Shown here in pieces: positions 10,109-21,300 of a DNA stretch of 64,000 nucleotides. The DNA is from Melastoma dodecandrum. Taxonomy: Eukaryota > Streptophyta > Magnoliopsida > Myrtales > Melastomataceae. Position numbers and translations under genes: made by a program. The notes under the pieces are model-generated. The model did no database searches. It worked only from the letters and a program-made list of their open reading frames with translations, and had not been told where the DNA came from. Within the stretch, counting starts at the first letter, position 1. Each line of letters starts with the position of its first letter. The stretch covers positions 23,976 through 87,975 of the forward strand of contig JARUPY010000364.1 of assembly GCA_029817715.1 (NCBI GenBank), in the 5' to 3' direction.

Positions 10109-13100
10109 TCAATCGTCCTCCACATCATCTTCATTATTCTGGTGATTATGTTTTTGTGCACTGTACAGCTCCGCAATCTGAAATTGGACAATGACATACA
10201 GAAAACCAAATTAGCCAAGTTCACCCTTTAATTAGAGAATTCGCCAACATGCATGCTACTGTCTCGATTAGCCTCGTAAAAATGTATGCTCGATAAAGTA
10301 GTTTAAAGAAGACAAGAGGTCACCTGCTCCGCTGATGTGGCTTGTTCAGGTGCTTTATCCTCACGGACGCGAATTAATCGGGGGAATCGCAGTGATATAC
10401 CCTTCAAACAAGAGTCTATGATGTGAGATAAAGGAAAAGCATCTAAGATAGTTACACTTTTCTATCAAAAGTTGAGAACAAGAACAGCAATAAGTCTTTA
10501 GAAAAAAAGCAGCTACTTCAAAGCAATAGAATGTGCTTAACCTTGTCAGCATCCACAATGCCCATTGCAGCACAATGAACTGGACTTATGGTTAAGTCTG
10601 CAGCTTTGACCTCCCAAACCTGTAATAAACATGCATATGATCACTAACTTACTGCAGGGCTAGCATCGCTACAACACAGAAGAAGACACATAAAGCCTCT
10701 GAACAAAAGAAATAAAAAAGCACAATCACCTCAGTGGGCTCAAACCACACGTCGGGACTGTGCGACTCTGAGTATCTGTAATAAGACTGAAAGGGACAAG
10801 GAACAATTTGTAGCCAAATATCTACTTTGTCAGCCGGCATGTGTGAGAAGTTTTCTTTGCAAGTATATGTTAGAGAGCGAGAAAGAGAGACCAACCCTAG
10901 GCTTTGAAATAACTTTCGACCTCAGACTGGAAGATCGTTCTTCAAGCATTGTCTCGGAAAAACCTGTGCCTGTACCACCAACCATTGATAGATAATATTT
11001 TTTCACCACAGTTCAATGCGGATACAATCACATGATTAAAAATTGTTTTCCCTCACCAATTTTGCATATGCTCTGGAACTCCTCATTATTACTGTCATAA
11101 CAAGCAAGGAGAAAAGCACCATATACACCTTGCATATAAACAAAGCCTTATGAATTCCAGTTTCAACAACAAGAGCGAGATATGACAATGAACATCCAAA
11201 AACAATTGTTAGACCACAATGAAGAGGCTATAAACACTAACCTGTGCGCTTTCCACGACCATGAAATGCAGCAATTGGTACCAAATCAACTGAATCACCA
11301 ATACTGCCATTAAAAAAATTAAACTTTTGAAGCTTGAAATTAATGGACCTGATGTTAAAAGAAAAGGAAAGAAACAAAGAAATTTCTCACCTGTCTATGT
11401 AATCCTTCTTCAGTTTCAGCCAGTTATTTGATCGTTTCGAAGGCTCATATGTAGCATCTCGATCCAAAGTTTTGATAATCAACCCTTCGCAACTGCAGAA
11501 TATGGCAATAGAGAGGAATTAAATTGACAGAAGTTCTGTTTACATCTTGCCAAAAAATTTTCCTCTTTATGCAAAGGTGACAAAACAAACAGGGATTGGC
11601 AGTAAGCAGCATTTAGAAGCATTCGATTGAAATATCCCTTCTGCTACCAGGAACAAGAACCATCAGTATCTACACTAAATACCTTGCATTTACAGCTGCA
11701 TCAAGAAACGTCTGAATTTCCTCAACATCATTGGAAATTATAGCTGTTGCAAACTGAAAAAATCCAGGCTCTTCCTTGAATGAATCATATAGGTGCTGTA
11801 AATCACAGTAATTTGACAGTAAGTAGTCACGGTAATTTGTTGAGGTAAGTAGTCATAGTAGTTTGATCCTGTAAGTTATGATGATTGGACAACCAAGGAT
11901 CATCCCTAACAGCTACTCTCAAGACTGCAACAAGGAACGTGAATAATCAAAGTAGATGAATACGAGAGAAATTCAATTAGTAATCTGTGATGCAACCTCT
12001 CCTAAAATCTTTAAAGACCACATGTTACACCAAGAACTTACACAATCTTCAGATAATTTATTTCACAATGTAATTCCTAGAGTTGACTATTCACAAAATC
12101 AAATGTAGAATCCATACCTCCCTGCGAACTTTGAGCTCTTCCTGGATTATTGGCTGGCCATTCAAATAAAGCAAATCAAATGCGTATATGCACACGTCCA
12201 CCTTAATTTCACTCAAAACGACATTTTTGCGAGCTCTGGTACTGAGAATCTGCAAAAGCAAATGGGTCAAAAGACTTTGTTATCTCAAACCCACCCACAA
12301 ACAGATCCTGATATACTGGCTAAAGAAAAAACTTGGGATATCTAGATTCTTCCCGGAGTCCAGTATCTTAAGACTTCCCCATCTGTTAAATTGATGCTCA
12401 TAACTAGAAATACACCTTACCATGAAAAGGAAAACATGCAACTACATTTCATCCTTATTATGCTTCAAAAGATAAAACAGATAACTGAGCTTAGTTGTAG
12501 GAAAAAAATTTAATTATTCAATTTGAAGCATGATACTTCAATATTGTCAACAAATATAAAAAAATTATGTAAGTTAAAATTTAACCAGGAGAAAATTTAT
12601 ATCCAAGACTATATTTCACCAATTTGGAGACAAGGATAGTTTCATATCATTATGGCATCAGCTAATGATGCAAGCCGTTATAAAAGGCATCACCTGGAAA
12701 GGCAAAATTTTCCTCTTTTCCCTGTCAAAAGCAACGAGCTCACAGTCCAAAACAAATTCTCTAACATCCGCCTTCTTTAATCTGCATGACAGAGCTACCA
12801 GATACCATCAAATCCTAATCAATAACACGCCATGCAGTCCGTTACAAAATCAACTACACAATAAAACATCTGACCATGCAGAAAGTACATAACGTATTGG
12901 TTTTGGTGCACTAAATCAGGAATCAGCCTCCATAATCATCATCCAGGAGTAACAATTGAAAGGAACCAGTGAGAAGGATCACCTAGAAATAGCTGCAACA
13001 ACATCTGGGAACTTTGTGGTGTTCCTTTCAGCATTTCTACTGTATATCTCAACCACTCCGTTCTCCATGTAATGAATCTGCTCATAGAACAGCTAATGAA

Positions 13101-15545
13101 AAGACTTCCAAGAACATTAGAAAAATATTCAATTAAAAATAATAATTATTCCAACCTGTGCCCGTTCGCCATCATACTTATACTCACAAGTGTAGACCGT
13201 GTTCTGGAATTTGCTCAAAATTTCAGAAACACCTTTTGTTGGTTTTGCCAGCATAGGTCCGATAGGAACACCCGGAGTGAAAGTGCATGATTTGGGGAGA
13301 TTCCACACACCATCAGTGAGTAGAGCAGAAATAATTCTATCATAGACAGGAAGAACAGAGTATACTTGCTTGACAATTTTTGCCGCCTGGAGAGAGAAAC
13401 ATAATAGAACACCACAAAGAAACCACATTATTTCAACGAGGCATATCTCTGGTCACCGTTTTCTCAGAGGATAAAAAAGAGTAACCGAAGAAAATACAAT
13501 AGCAACACAAGTTGAGGAGAATCAACTTATACAAAAGAAAATATTTGAGACGACACAGAAGTATGTGATTCAATGCATTTCCATGCATCACAACAGACAT
13601 AATGGTCACATACATACACATCACCTCTTCTAGAGGAGACTGAATCTTTGAAGATGGTTTAGAATGCTTCTCGGAATAAACAGCAGCTTGTCCAAGTGCG
13701 GCCAAGAGAGTTTGTTCTGCTAAACCAATCCTCAACTTTGCCTGTGGCATAACACACTCAGCTTACAGAAGGCAAGTAATAAAATTATCTAGAATATAAC
13801 TGAGAATTGCCTGCAGTAAGCGAATTAAATACTGAGGTTCACAGTCTGTAGCAGCAACTAGAAGGGCCTTGATGTGGTTCTTCTTTTTCTCCTGACTACT
13901 CTGCCCTGATTCCTGCAAAAAACGTATAGGATTGTCCATTTAGAAAAACAATATTTAGAACTTTACCTAGAATGAACATTCGGGCTGTCTATAGACTGCA
14001 AATGAAGAGTCCATAATTACCAAGCATGCCAAACAACAAAGACTGTTGAAGAAAGAAGCCCCCACAAAATGACATACACAGATACAAAACAAAAGTCAAA
14101 TCAATTGACAAATGATGCGGGGAATCAGCACGTGCCCCTAATCGGAAACATTCATTCCATATTCTTATTTAAAACTAGAAATTCATCTCATAGAACTGAT
14201 ATCACGAATGAACGATGTCATCAAATATTTCAGCTGTTGCCAGAGGTGAGGCAAAATTCTTGATGCCTAACGTCTTAACCCCCCCCCCCCCCCCCCCAAC
14301 CCCCGCATTCACATAAGAATTCTCCCATGCAAGAGTCATGCAAGAGCTATTGGCAAAAAAGTTCCACATGTTTTAAATAAACGGGCTTGCCCAAGATAGT
14401 GTAATTATGATACGCACCTTTGCTATGAGCCGAAACGTATCGAAAACTTTGGCAATAGTTAATGCATCTGGCTTTCGCATCATAGACTGTGACGATCTAC
14501 TTTCTTTGGCAACAAGTCCCAGATCTCCCAAACTCTACAGTTAAAGATACGCAGAGGAAAACAGAGAAACAATAGACACTCAAAATCGTACTAAACAAAT
14601 AAACAACCCATGTAGTTAAACAAAAACAGCAATTATCCAAACCGTGTACTGTTTCTTGATTTGCACTTCGGTCCTCCCACAAGCCTCAGCAAGCGCCTTA
14701 ATAATCGAGGAATCCCCAATCCCCAATTCCACCCCTTCATGCGCGGGCGCCACCCTATTCGCAAGCAAATAAACGGTAGCCACAACATCATCTGCCGTCA
14801 TCTCCATAATGGTACGGAGAACATTACAGACAATATCGGTGATAACGATCCTCCCCGTCTCGTTATTAATCAAGTCAAAGGCCAGGCAAAGGAAAGCGAA
14901 TGGCACTCTCTGCCCCTCCTCCCAAGTGGCAACGGACTTCGGGTCAAACTCGGCAGGCTTCTTCTTCAAGAGCCCGATATTTTTCTTCAATTCCGCCAAT
15001 CCACTAGACTTCCCATCCAATTTCTTTGGTTCACGACGCTTCGGCGCTAGGGTTTTGACGTCGGACCTGTCCACCTCGGTAACCGCCGCAGGAGGATCAG
15101 GAGAACCGCGCTTTTTCTTGGAGGCAGCTGGACTTCCAGCATCGGACCGATTGATCTCGGGAACAGCCGTGGGATGACGATCAGGGGAGCCACGTTTCTT
15201 CTTCGAAGCAGCGACTGTCGTCTCCGCATCCCCATGCGTGAGCTGGTCGGGAAGAGTGCTCTGCTTCTTTTTCTTGGCGGCCGCGGCACGGGCGGAGGAC
15301 ATGAGGGTGTCGAAGGCGGAGGGTTTTGGCTTGGTTTTGGGTTCTGGATTATCAGCGGCGGACGACATGGTGAGCCTGGGGTTAGGGTTAGGGTTCCTGG
15401 TTTTGGGGGTCGACGTGGAGAAAAGGAGGATCCGGCCGTGGCTACCGAGGAGGAGGAGGGGAGAAGAGAGTGAGGGTTTAGGGGAGAAGGAGAGGGTGGC
15501 GAGGAGGAAAGGGAAATGGCATGGGCGGGGCAGCAGGCAGCTCAT
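10109..15545 (-). CDS. LIG1: DNA ligase 1 (ATP-dependent)
   Basis: Seventeen exons give 829 aa with consistent phases: 14643-15545, 14418-14534, 13811-13912, 13625-13741, 13156-13386, 12983-13077, 12694-12781, 12118-12249, 11683-11795, 11391-11492, 11242-11303, 11057-11128, 10896-10969, 10730-10786, 10542-10619, 10324-10401 and 10109-10177. The enzyme seals nicks in DNA (Okazaki fragments, excision repair) through a lysine-AMP intermediate. The active-site motif [10 protein letters not shown] ends exon 5, followed by motif III ([11 protein letters not shown]), motif IV (CEGLIIKTL) and motif V ([11 protein letters not shown]). The C-terminal OB fold ends in an acidic tail. The first ATG gives a basic, Ser/Leu-rich presequence typical of mitochondrial targeting. 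An in-frame ATG at codon 60 (15366-15368) would give a nuclear form, as known for Arabidopsis LIG1. The N-terminal region is Lys-rich with two copies of KKKRGSPD. Intron 3 appears to use a GC donor. The gene looks intact. Confidence 0.95.
14279..14297. repeat. LIG1: Poly-C run of 19 in a LIG1 intron
   Basis: An uninterrupted run of C lies within the intron between exons 2 and 3 of LIG1. It is a likely length polymorphism and a hard spot for sequencing; it does not touch coding sequence. Confidence 0.95.
15366..15368 (-). promoter_or_regulatory. LIG1: Second in-frame start codon of LIG1
   Basis: This ATG (context accATGt on the coding strand) is in frame, 59 codons after the first one. Translation from here removes the predicted mitochondrial presequence and yields a protein beginning [10 protein letters not shown]. 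Arabidopsis LIG1 uses alternative starts to make mitochondrial and nuclear isoforms (established knowledge). The same arrangement here is inferred from sequence. Confidence 0.7.
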
Positions 15546-16468
15546 GTAAGGGCGTGCGTGGGGGTGTTCGCAGAAATGGCGGGAACTCCTAACCGCCGCC
15601 TTCTTCCCCCCTCCGCAACGATCAATGAGAATAATCTCTTTCTAATGGAAGCTTGTTGAGAAAGGCCCATTAGATGGGCTATATGGGCCGGATTGTGGGC
15701 TTTACTGTGTTTATGGGCTTCGTCATTTGATGTCGACCCAGACGCTTCAGATTCCGAAGAATGAATGAATAAATAAATAACAGATCATCACATTCCAAAA
15801 CAGCCCACCATTTATTTGGTCACACCAAAAATATACAACCTACTCCTGTAAATCAATCATGCTCGCCATTCCCAAAAACGATTTTTTCGATCTCTATTTG
15901 ATGAATTTTAAATTTCGCATAAATAAATTATTTTGTCGACCAACGAAGTTCCTGGTCGGCCTCCCCTTGACAACATCATTAAGCAGAATTTGACTGTCGA
16001 ATACGTATATTACACACGATTGACTGTGGCACGATACATCACGTTAGTCATACGTGTACAAATATTTGTTTTCTAGCTGCCGCTTGATGCAGGTCGAAGG
16101 ATAAGAAGCTGGGAGGGAACTTGTGGGCTCAACAGGATAATGGCAAATGGGCTGCGAAAGAAATTAGTGTGGAGGATGGGCCGCATGAGTATCAATAGGA
16201 GCATTGTGGATTGAAGGCATACAAGGAGGGCAATCTGGTCTTTCCTTAGCCGACAACAATAGTAACTAATTGCACCGAAGACGTTTTAGGATGTCAGTGT
16301 CAGGGGTGTGCGGGGTTGTTAAAGAATCTGTGGGGGAAGAAAGATATATATATATATAGAAGTTTGTGGGAAAATGGCGTTGCTGGAGGAAGGATGACGA
16401 TGAGCATGGCTACTGTGAATGCGAATTCCATTTGATTTGCATCACCTAGTATCACAGCGTTCCAGCTC
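15546..16468. other. LIG1 upstream region and intergenic
   Basis: This holds the presumed LIG1 promoter. No gene is seen. A short 'tatatatatata' tract lies at about 16346-16358. Confidence 0.4.
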
Positions 16469-16732
16469 GTGATTTTCCGTCCATGGATGCCGGTCGCTGA
16501 CAGGACCAGGTCTCGCACTCTGCAAATGGAGGCTAGTTCGGTCGTGGAGATGTTACAGGAGTTGCTTCACAAGGTGAACGGCTTTGATGCGAAGTTTGAA
16601 GGCTTGACGCACGAATCGGAGCCATGGAAGGATTCTCGTAGGGACGAAATAGAGGAGTTGAGTTTCCAGAGGAGGAAGCTGATTCGGGACTTCAGAGTCG
16701 ACGAGTTTCTAGAGGGGCGGGTAATAGAGTGA
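16469..16732 (+). other. Unassigned 87-aa open frame
   Basis: The frame begins ATG and encodes a charged peptide with EMLQELLHKVNGFDAKFEG and EIEELSFQRRKLIRDF, which could form a short coiled coil. I recognise no family and see no supporting exons. It could be part of a decayed gene or repeat. Coding status is doubtful. Confidence 0.2.
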
Positions 16733-17084
16733 CCAGACAGACGAAGGTCGAGTTTCCGTCAAGACAGGCAGGGAGCCAGCTCTGGGATGCTTTGATCGCC
16801 TTTCTCTCCGATGACATCCGTAGACTTCAAGCTCCGTCGGTGAGTCTTCCCATGCTCCTTAACTGAGCAGGAGGCACTTCTATCTCGTTGTGCTCCCCCA
16901 CCCAAAAAAAAAAAACCAAGTCCCGGGTACCTCTTTCTAGGGTCCATCAACAACTTAAGAGGGTATCACTCGGGCGAAGATCATGCTCAGCAGCTCATCT
17001 CATCCAGGAAACTTGTGGTGTATCCTATTATATGTCTGGACATCAACAAGCCCTTCTCCCATATGGTTTGCTAAAAATAGGAGG

Positions 17085-17410
17085 AACACCTGTTGTCGAT
17101 TTCACCAGCAAATCATAGGTCCAAATTGGAACACCATCAGCAAACAGAGTGCAATTGCTTGAGAAAGGAACCACATTATTTTAACGAGGAAAACATATTT
17201 TCGGGAGTAACTGAAGCAAATGCAACAGCCACATGAAGTCCTGGTGGGTTTTGGGCTCCATCATCGAGATGCTTCAGATTCCCACACAGTAAAATAAATA
17301 AAATAAAATAACCGATGTTTCAATAATAAATCGCAGTTCATCATCACTCTCTAAAATAGCCGACCATTTCTGTCTGTGCTTTCAAGGCGTCCAAGCCAAA
17401 AATGTCATGG
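17085..17410 (-). pseudogene. LIG1: Degenerate fragments of a LIG1 copy
   Basis: Positions 17100-17240 resemble LIG1 exon 5 and its upstream intron (13240-13515), with internal deletions. Shared phrases include 'accaca' 'ttattt' 'aacgagg', 'gagtaac' 'gaag' and 'caccatcag'. Positions 17268-17410 resemble the LIG1 5' flank at 15738-15835 ('cttcagattcc', the 'aaataaataa' run, 'accattt'). These are non-adjacent parts of the LIG1 locus placed next to each other, so this looks like a partial duplication that later lost its middle. It is not translatable. Confidence 0.5.
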
Positions 17411-17528
17411 CAGAATCGCTCCAGTCAGCCCCCATTGAGGATTTATGCTCTCCCGGGCATATTACTATAGTAGGCACTCAAGCTCCCCCAGACCTCCTGC
17501 CATGACTGTGGTTGCCCATCATTACTCC

Positions 17529-17696
17529 CTAGGATAACAAATCCCCCATTGCAATGGCTTCTTTTGCAGCAAGCTTTTGCTCGAAATACCGTCTAAAAGG
17601 ATTTGGTGCCCGGGTAACCTTGACATGCTCAAGCCCCTTTTTGGTGGCGTTTGCAATGAGATCTCTACCCAGTAGTATGGCTGCCAAGCCAGTTGC
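17529..17696 (-). other. Orphan exon-like open frame, 55 codons
   Basis: A minus-strand frame without ATG ends in a stop at 17529-17531. It encodes a peptide with coding-like composition, including LLGRDLIANATKKGLEHVK and FRRYFEQKLAAKEAIAMGDL. It reads like a terminal exon of a small helical protein. I do not recognise the family and find no neighbouring exons. It may be a relic or part of an unannotated small gene. Confidence 0.25.
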
Positions 17697-18351
17697 CAAC
17701 CATAAATTTTAACTTGCCGCAGAAGCAGAAAGTCAGGGGTTCAAGTTTGTCGCGAGGAGGACCTTGCCAACCAGAGGATAAGATGTTCTGAGAATAAAGA
17801 CACACCAAATTCAATGTCAATTCTTGGAGAGGACTGGTTTAGCTAAGATGAGTACCTCGCAGCACTTGCAGTTTATGGAAACATCCATCAAATATCCAAT
17901 CTTCCACATCAAAGATCAGCAAGTTGAGAAGGCATGCACACTTTGATCATTGGTCGGTTTCCCATATCCTCCTGCCAATAATTCAGATAAGAGTTTGGAC
18001 ATGTAACAAGTGAGAAAATATTGACACTAAGAAATTGGGGTAGAATTGTCTATACTTTTGATCTCTATTCCCTGACATGACACATATATGGAAAGATCAT
18101 CCAACTTTTTCATCACCAAAAAAAAAACTCCCATGGTTTTGTTCTTCAATGAATTACCCATTACAGTCAAAGACCCCCTGAATGCCATCTTAAAGGACTA
18201 CAAAAATAAATCTTGTTTAAGTTTACTTTGGTCAAAAGTGCATCGAGAGCTAACTAACCTGGATGCAGTCCCATAATGATGCGAAATGATCTTAGACAGA
18301 TAAGCAACATGGATTGACCTGTGTTTAGGTATGCTCTGTTTAATAAATGCC
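17697..18351. other. Intergenic, SMG8 3' flank
   Basis: No gene is seen. The segment next to 18351 presumably contains the SMG8 3' untranslated region. Confidence 0.4.
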
Positions 18352-21300
18352 TCACTCGGGTCCACTTTCGTTAGCTGTTACCACCAATGATGAGCCCTTT
18401 CTTATCCAGGCGGTTCGTTCTGGTTGATGTTCAAATGGATTGAGAGAGATCACTTCTTGGTCATTGACTTGCACTCCATAAACAAAAGGGAGTCTGAGAA
18501 CAAGAAAACTCTCCGGAGGCAAAATTACTCCACATCCAAGCATATACTGAAGTTTATGCTCCCTCTCAACGACAAATGAAGGCAGGTATGAAGCCTGTCA
18601 AGAACCAATCATATCAAGAAGCTGCCATGGGTCAACATTACCAAAAATGTTAACGAGATGGATACGACCTATCATTGTAGTGAGGTTGGGAAGCATATAA
18701 TAAAATACAGGGCAGTATGCCAGCCATACCTCAAACTGTATAATTGGATTTGTCGCAAATACCACTGGAAAAGGAGGCGTAACCTACAGTAGCCATAGTG
18801 CAAGAGACATATGAATAGAGTTTGCCAAGATATTACAGTAAGTTTTTTCCATTCAATTTCTGCAAATGAATTTATCTTGAAAAAGGGATAAGGGGAAAAC
18901 ATTATTCTACTAAATATATTTGGCATCCATCACAATAATCACATCAAATAAAAAAATTTAAAAGACAGACAAATACCAGAAAAATTCTCTGAAGCTGTGA
19001 AATGCTGCTAGCAAATTTCACCTCAGATGTATCCTTCTTATTTGAGTAAATGCAGTGCGGGCAGCTCATGTATATAGGTAAATCCCTATCCAAGAGTGAG
19101 AGAGAATGGGCTCCATCATCAAGGCTCACAGATTGAAGCCTTTCACCCGGACTATCTATATGGTTATGATATCTCAGCATTGCATCATGGCTTACATTAC
19201 CATTGGCATTGGCCATCATTTCTTTCGATCTATTCATGTTTCTACCTTTCTTTCTAGAGAAGGCAGACGCATTATTGCCAGATTGGACTTTAACACGAGA
19301 ACCAATGTCAACCGGCCTGGCAGTCTCTGCTTGACTACTGTCAGGAGTTGCATCAGAGGAAGATAATTCAGACATATTATTCGAAGAGTACGAAGATCCT
19401 AGTTCACTCAGATGCTTCGGGTTCAGCAGAAAGCGATGACCACGGGGACACTCATGTTCAAACCCAAAGTAAACCGTCACATTCTTCACGGACACACTAG
19501 ATGCCATCTTTTCACCAGCAGCATTCACAGGAACAATGTTATTGCCTATTCTAAAAAACGGATGGCCCACATGAAATCCATTGGAAACATCTGGAAGCTT
19601 TTGGGCTACTTTGCTATCGGTATGGTTCGGGACTAACTCTGCCATCCCATTCACCGACTCCCTGGCTAAATTATTTGGAACTAATGGAGCCTGCTTTGCA
19701 GGCGGAAGAGGAGGAAATCCTGCCCCTGCTGCAGTTGAACCAGCAACAACCTCCGAGAATGGTCTGTTCATGGGAAAACCAGGAATAAACTTCCCAAAAC
19801 GTATTACCCTTTTGTCAATGAGTAAGTGCTCCTCATGCTGTTGATCTCCAGAGCCACCCTGCACATTTCCGATGTTTGTCTTCCTGTCAGTGGAGGCATT
19901 AGATTCAACCCCAACATCAGAGCTTGACCTATGCATGCCATCCGAGGTCTGAACCATTTGTGTGGACTTAAGGGATAAGCCTCCATCTACGATTCTCTGA
20001 TTCTCCAAATTGATTACCCACTTAGTGAGAAACTTCTGATTACCAGAGAAGCCACTCTGTAGCAGGCCTTTGTTAGGGTCATAGTAACTTGAACTTCCCA
20101 ATCTCACCAAGCTCCACGAAGATTGCTTAATAGGCCCATTAGTTTCTATTTCTGGCAATCGAAGTGCTGGGAGTAACTTTTCACAGTCTGAAAAGAAATT
20201 GGCCATGTTGGCAGATTGAAAATCAAAAGGATCAGCTCTTAAGCGCCGCATGCGACCACAGGCACAAGCATGAAGGAAAAAATAGCCACTGGAATGAGAC
20301 TCTGTATCACTTGAATGTATACCCCCACCATCAGCATTGTGTCGTTGGTGCATACATGGTTTACCTGTCAAACTCACTGCATCACACAGCTGTCTTCCAG
20401 AATTCCATATTGAAATGCATTCATCCTCCAAAACTTGCACAAAATGTTGCACGGAGGGTCCCTTGACCATTGAGCGGAAAGTGCGCAAAGCCATAGCCAA
20501 ATGGGTTTCGTGCTGAGAAGTTGAATAACAAGCAGGCAGGTCTTTCAAGTATACTCCCTTGGCAGCTGGAAGAGCTCTCTGGCACCAGAGAGTTGAAAAT
20601 TTTGTGTTCAGTCCTTTTCCTCTTTCCAACCAGGATATGGCAATGTCTACAGGCTCCAACCCTGTTGAAGCAACACTGTCTACCTGAGGGGGGCTGGCAT
20701 TTCGCTGTTGTGGTTTTCTTCTGTTCGATTCCACTTCTTCTACGCAACCACGTTTTCCAGTAATGATTCCATTAAGAATAGCTTTACTTGAAGAAAGCCA
20801 AGACTCAAGGTTTGGAAGCTTAAGGGTCACATTACTCTTCCCAGATGCGGCTGAAGCAGCTGCAGCTGCTGCAGCCACAACAACCATACCAACACCCCCA
20901 GCAGAGCCACTGTTTGCATTAGCTACCAGTCCTCCTCTTCCCCTCAAGACGTCCGACTGCCTGTGAATGAACTCCCTAATTACTGTTATATCCTCCTTAT
21001 TGCCACTCTGACTATGACTTTCAAGCAAAAGAGAATCCGGTGTTGCTTTTCCATTTAAGACATCTTCAACTAAGTTAATGGCAAAGTCAAGGGACTCTCC
21101 TCTCTGACATGTTGCTCGATCCAACAGCACAACTGCCCGAGAAGCATCGAGCAAAAACAATGGCGTGGAACTCGACGCAGCTGCTCCTCTAGGTGTGCCA
21201 TGAGTACTGTCAGAGCCTGACAATGTTCGGCACTTCTTGATGAGAAAGCGGATCTGCGTTTCTAGGGAAGACTGCAGCTTCTTCTTCGAACCTCCTTCAG

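Noticed and set aside
14661..15549. Plus-strand open frames opposite LIG1 exon 1
   Set aside because: Antisense shadows of a GC-rich exon; no family resemblance.
17730..17765. tRNA-like 'ggggttcaagtttgtcgcgag' stretch
   Set aside because: Looks like a TpsiC arm at first, but no acceptor stem or anticodon arm can be built around it.
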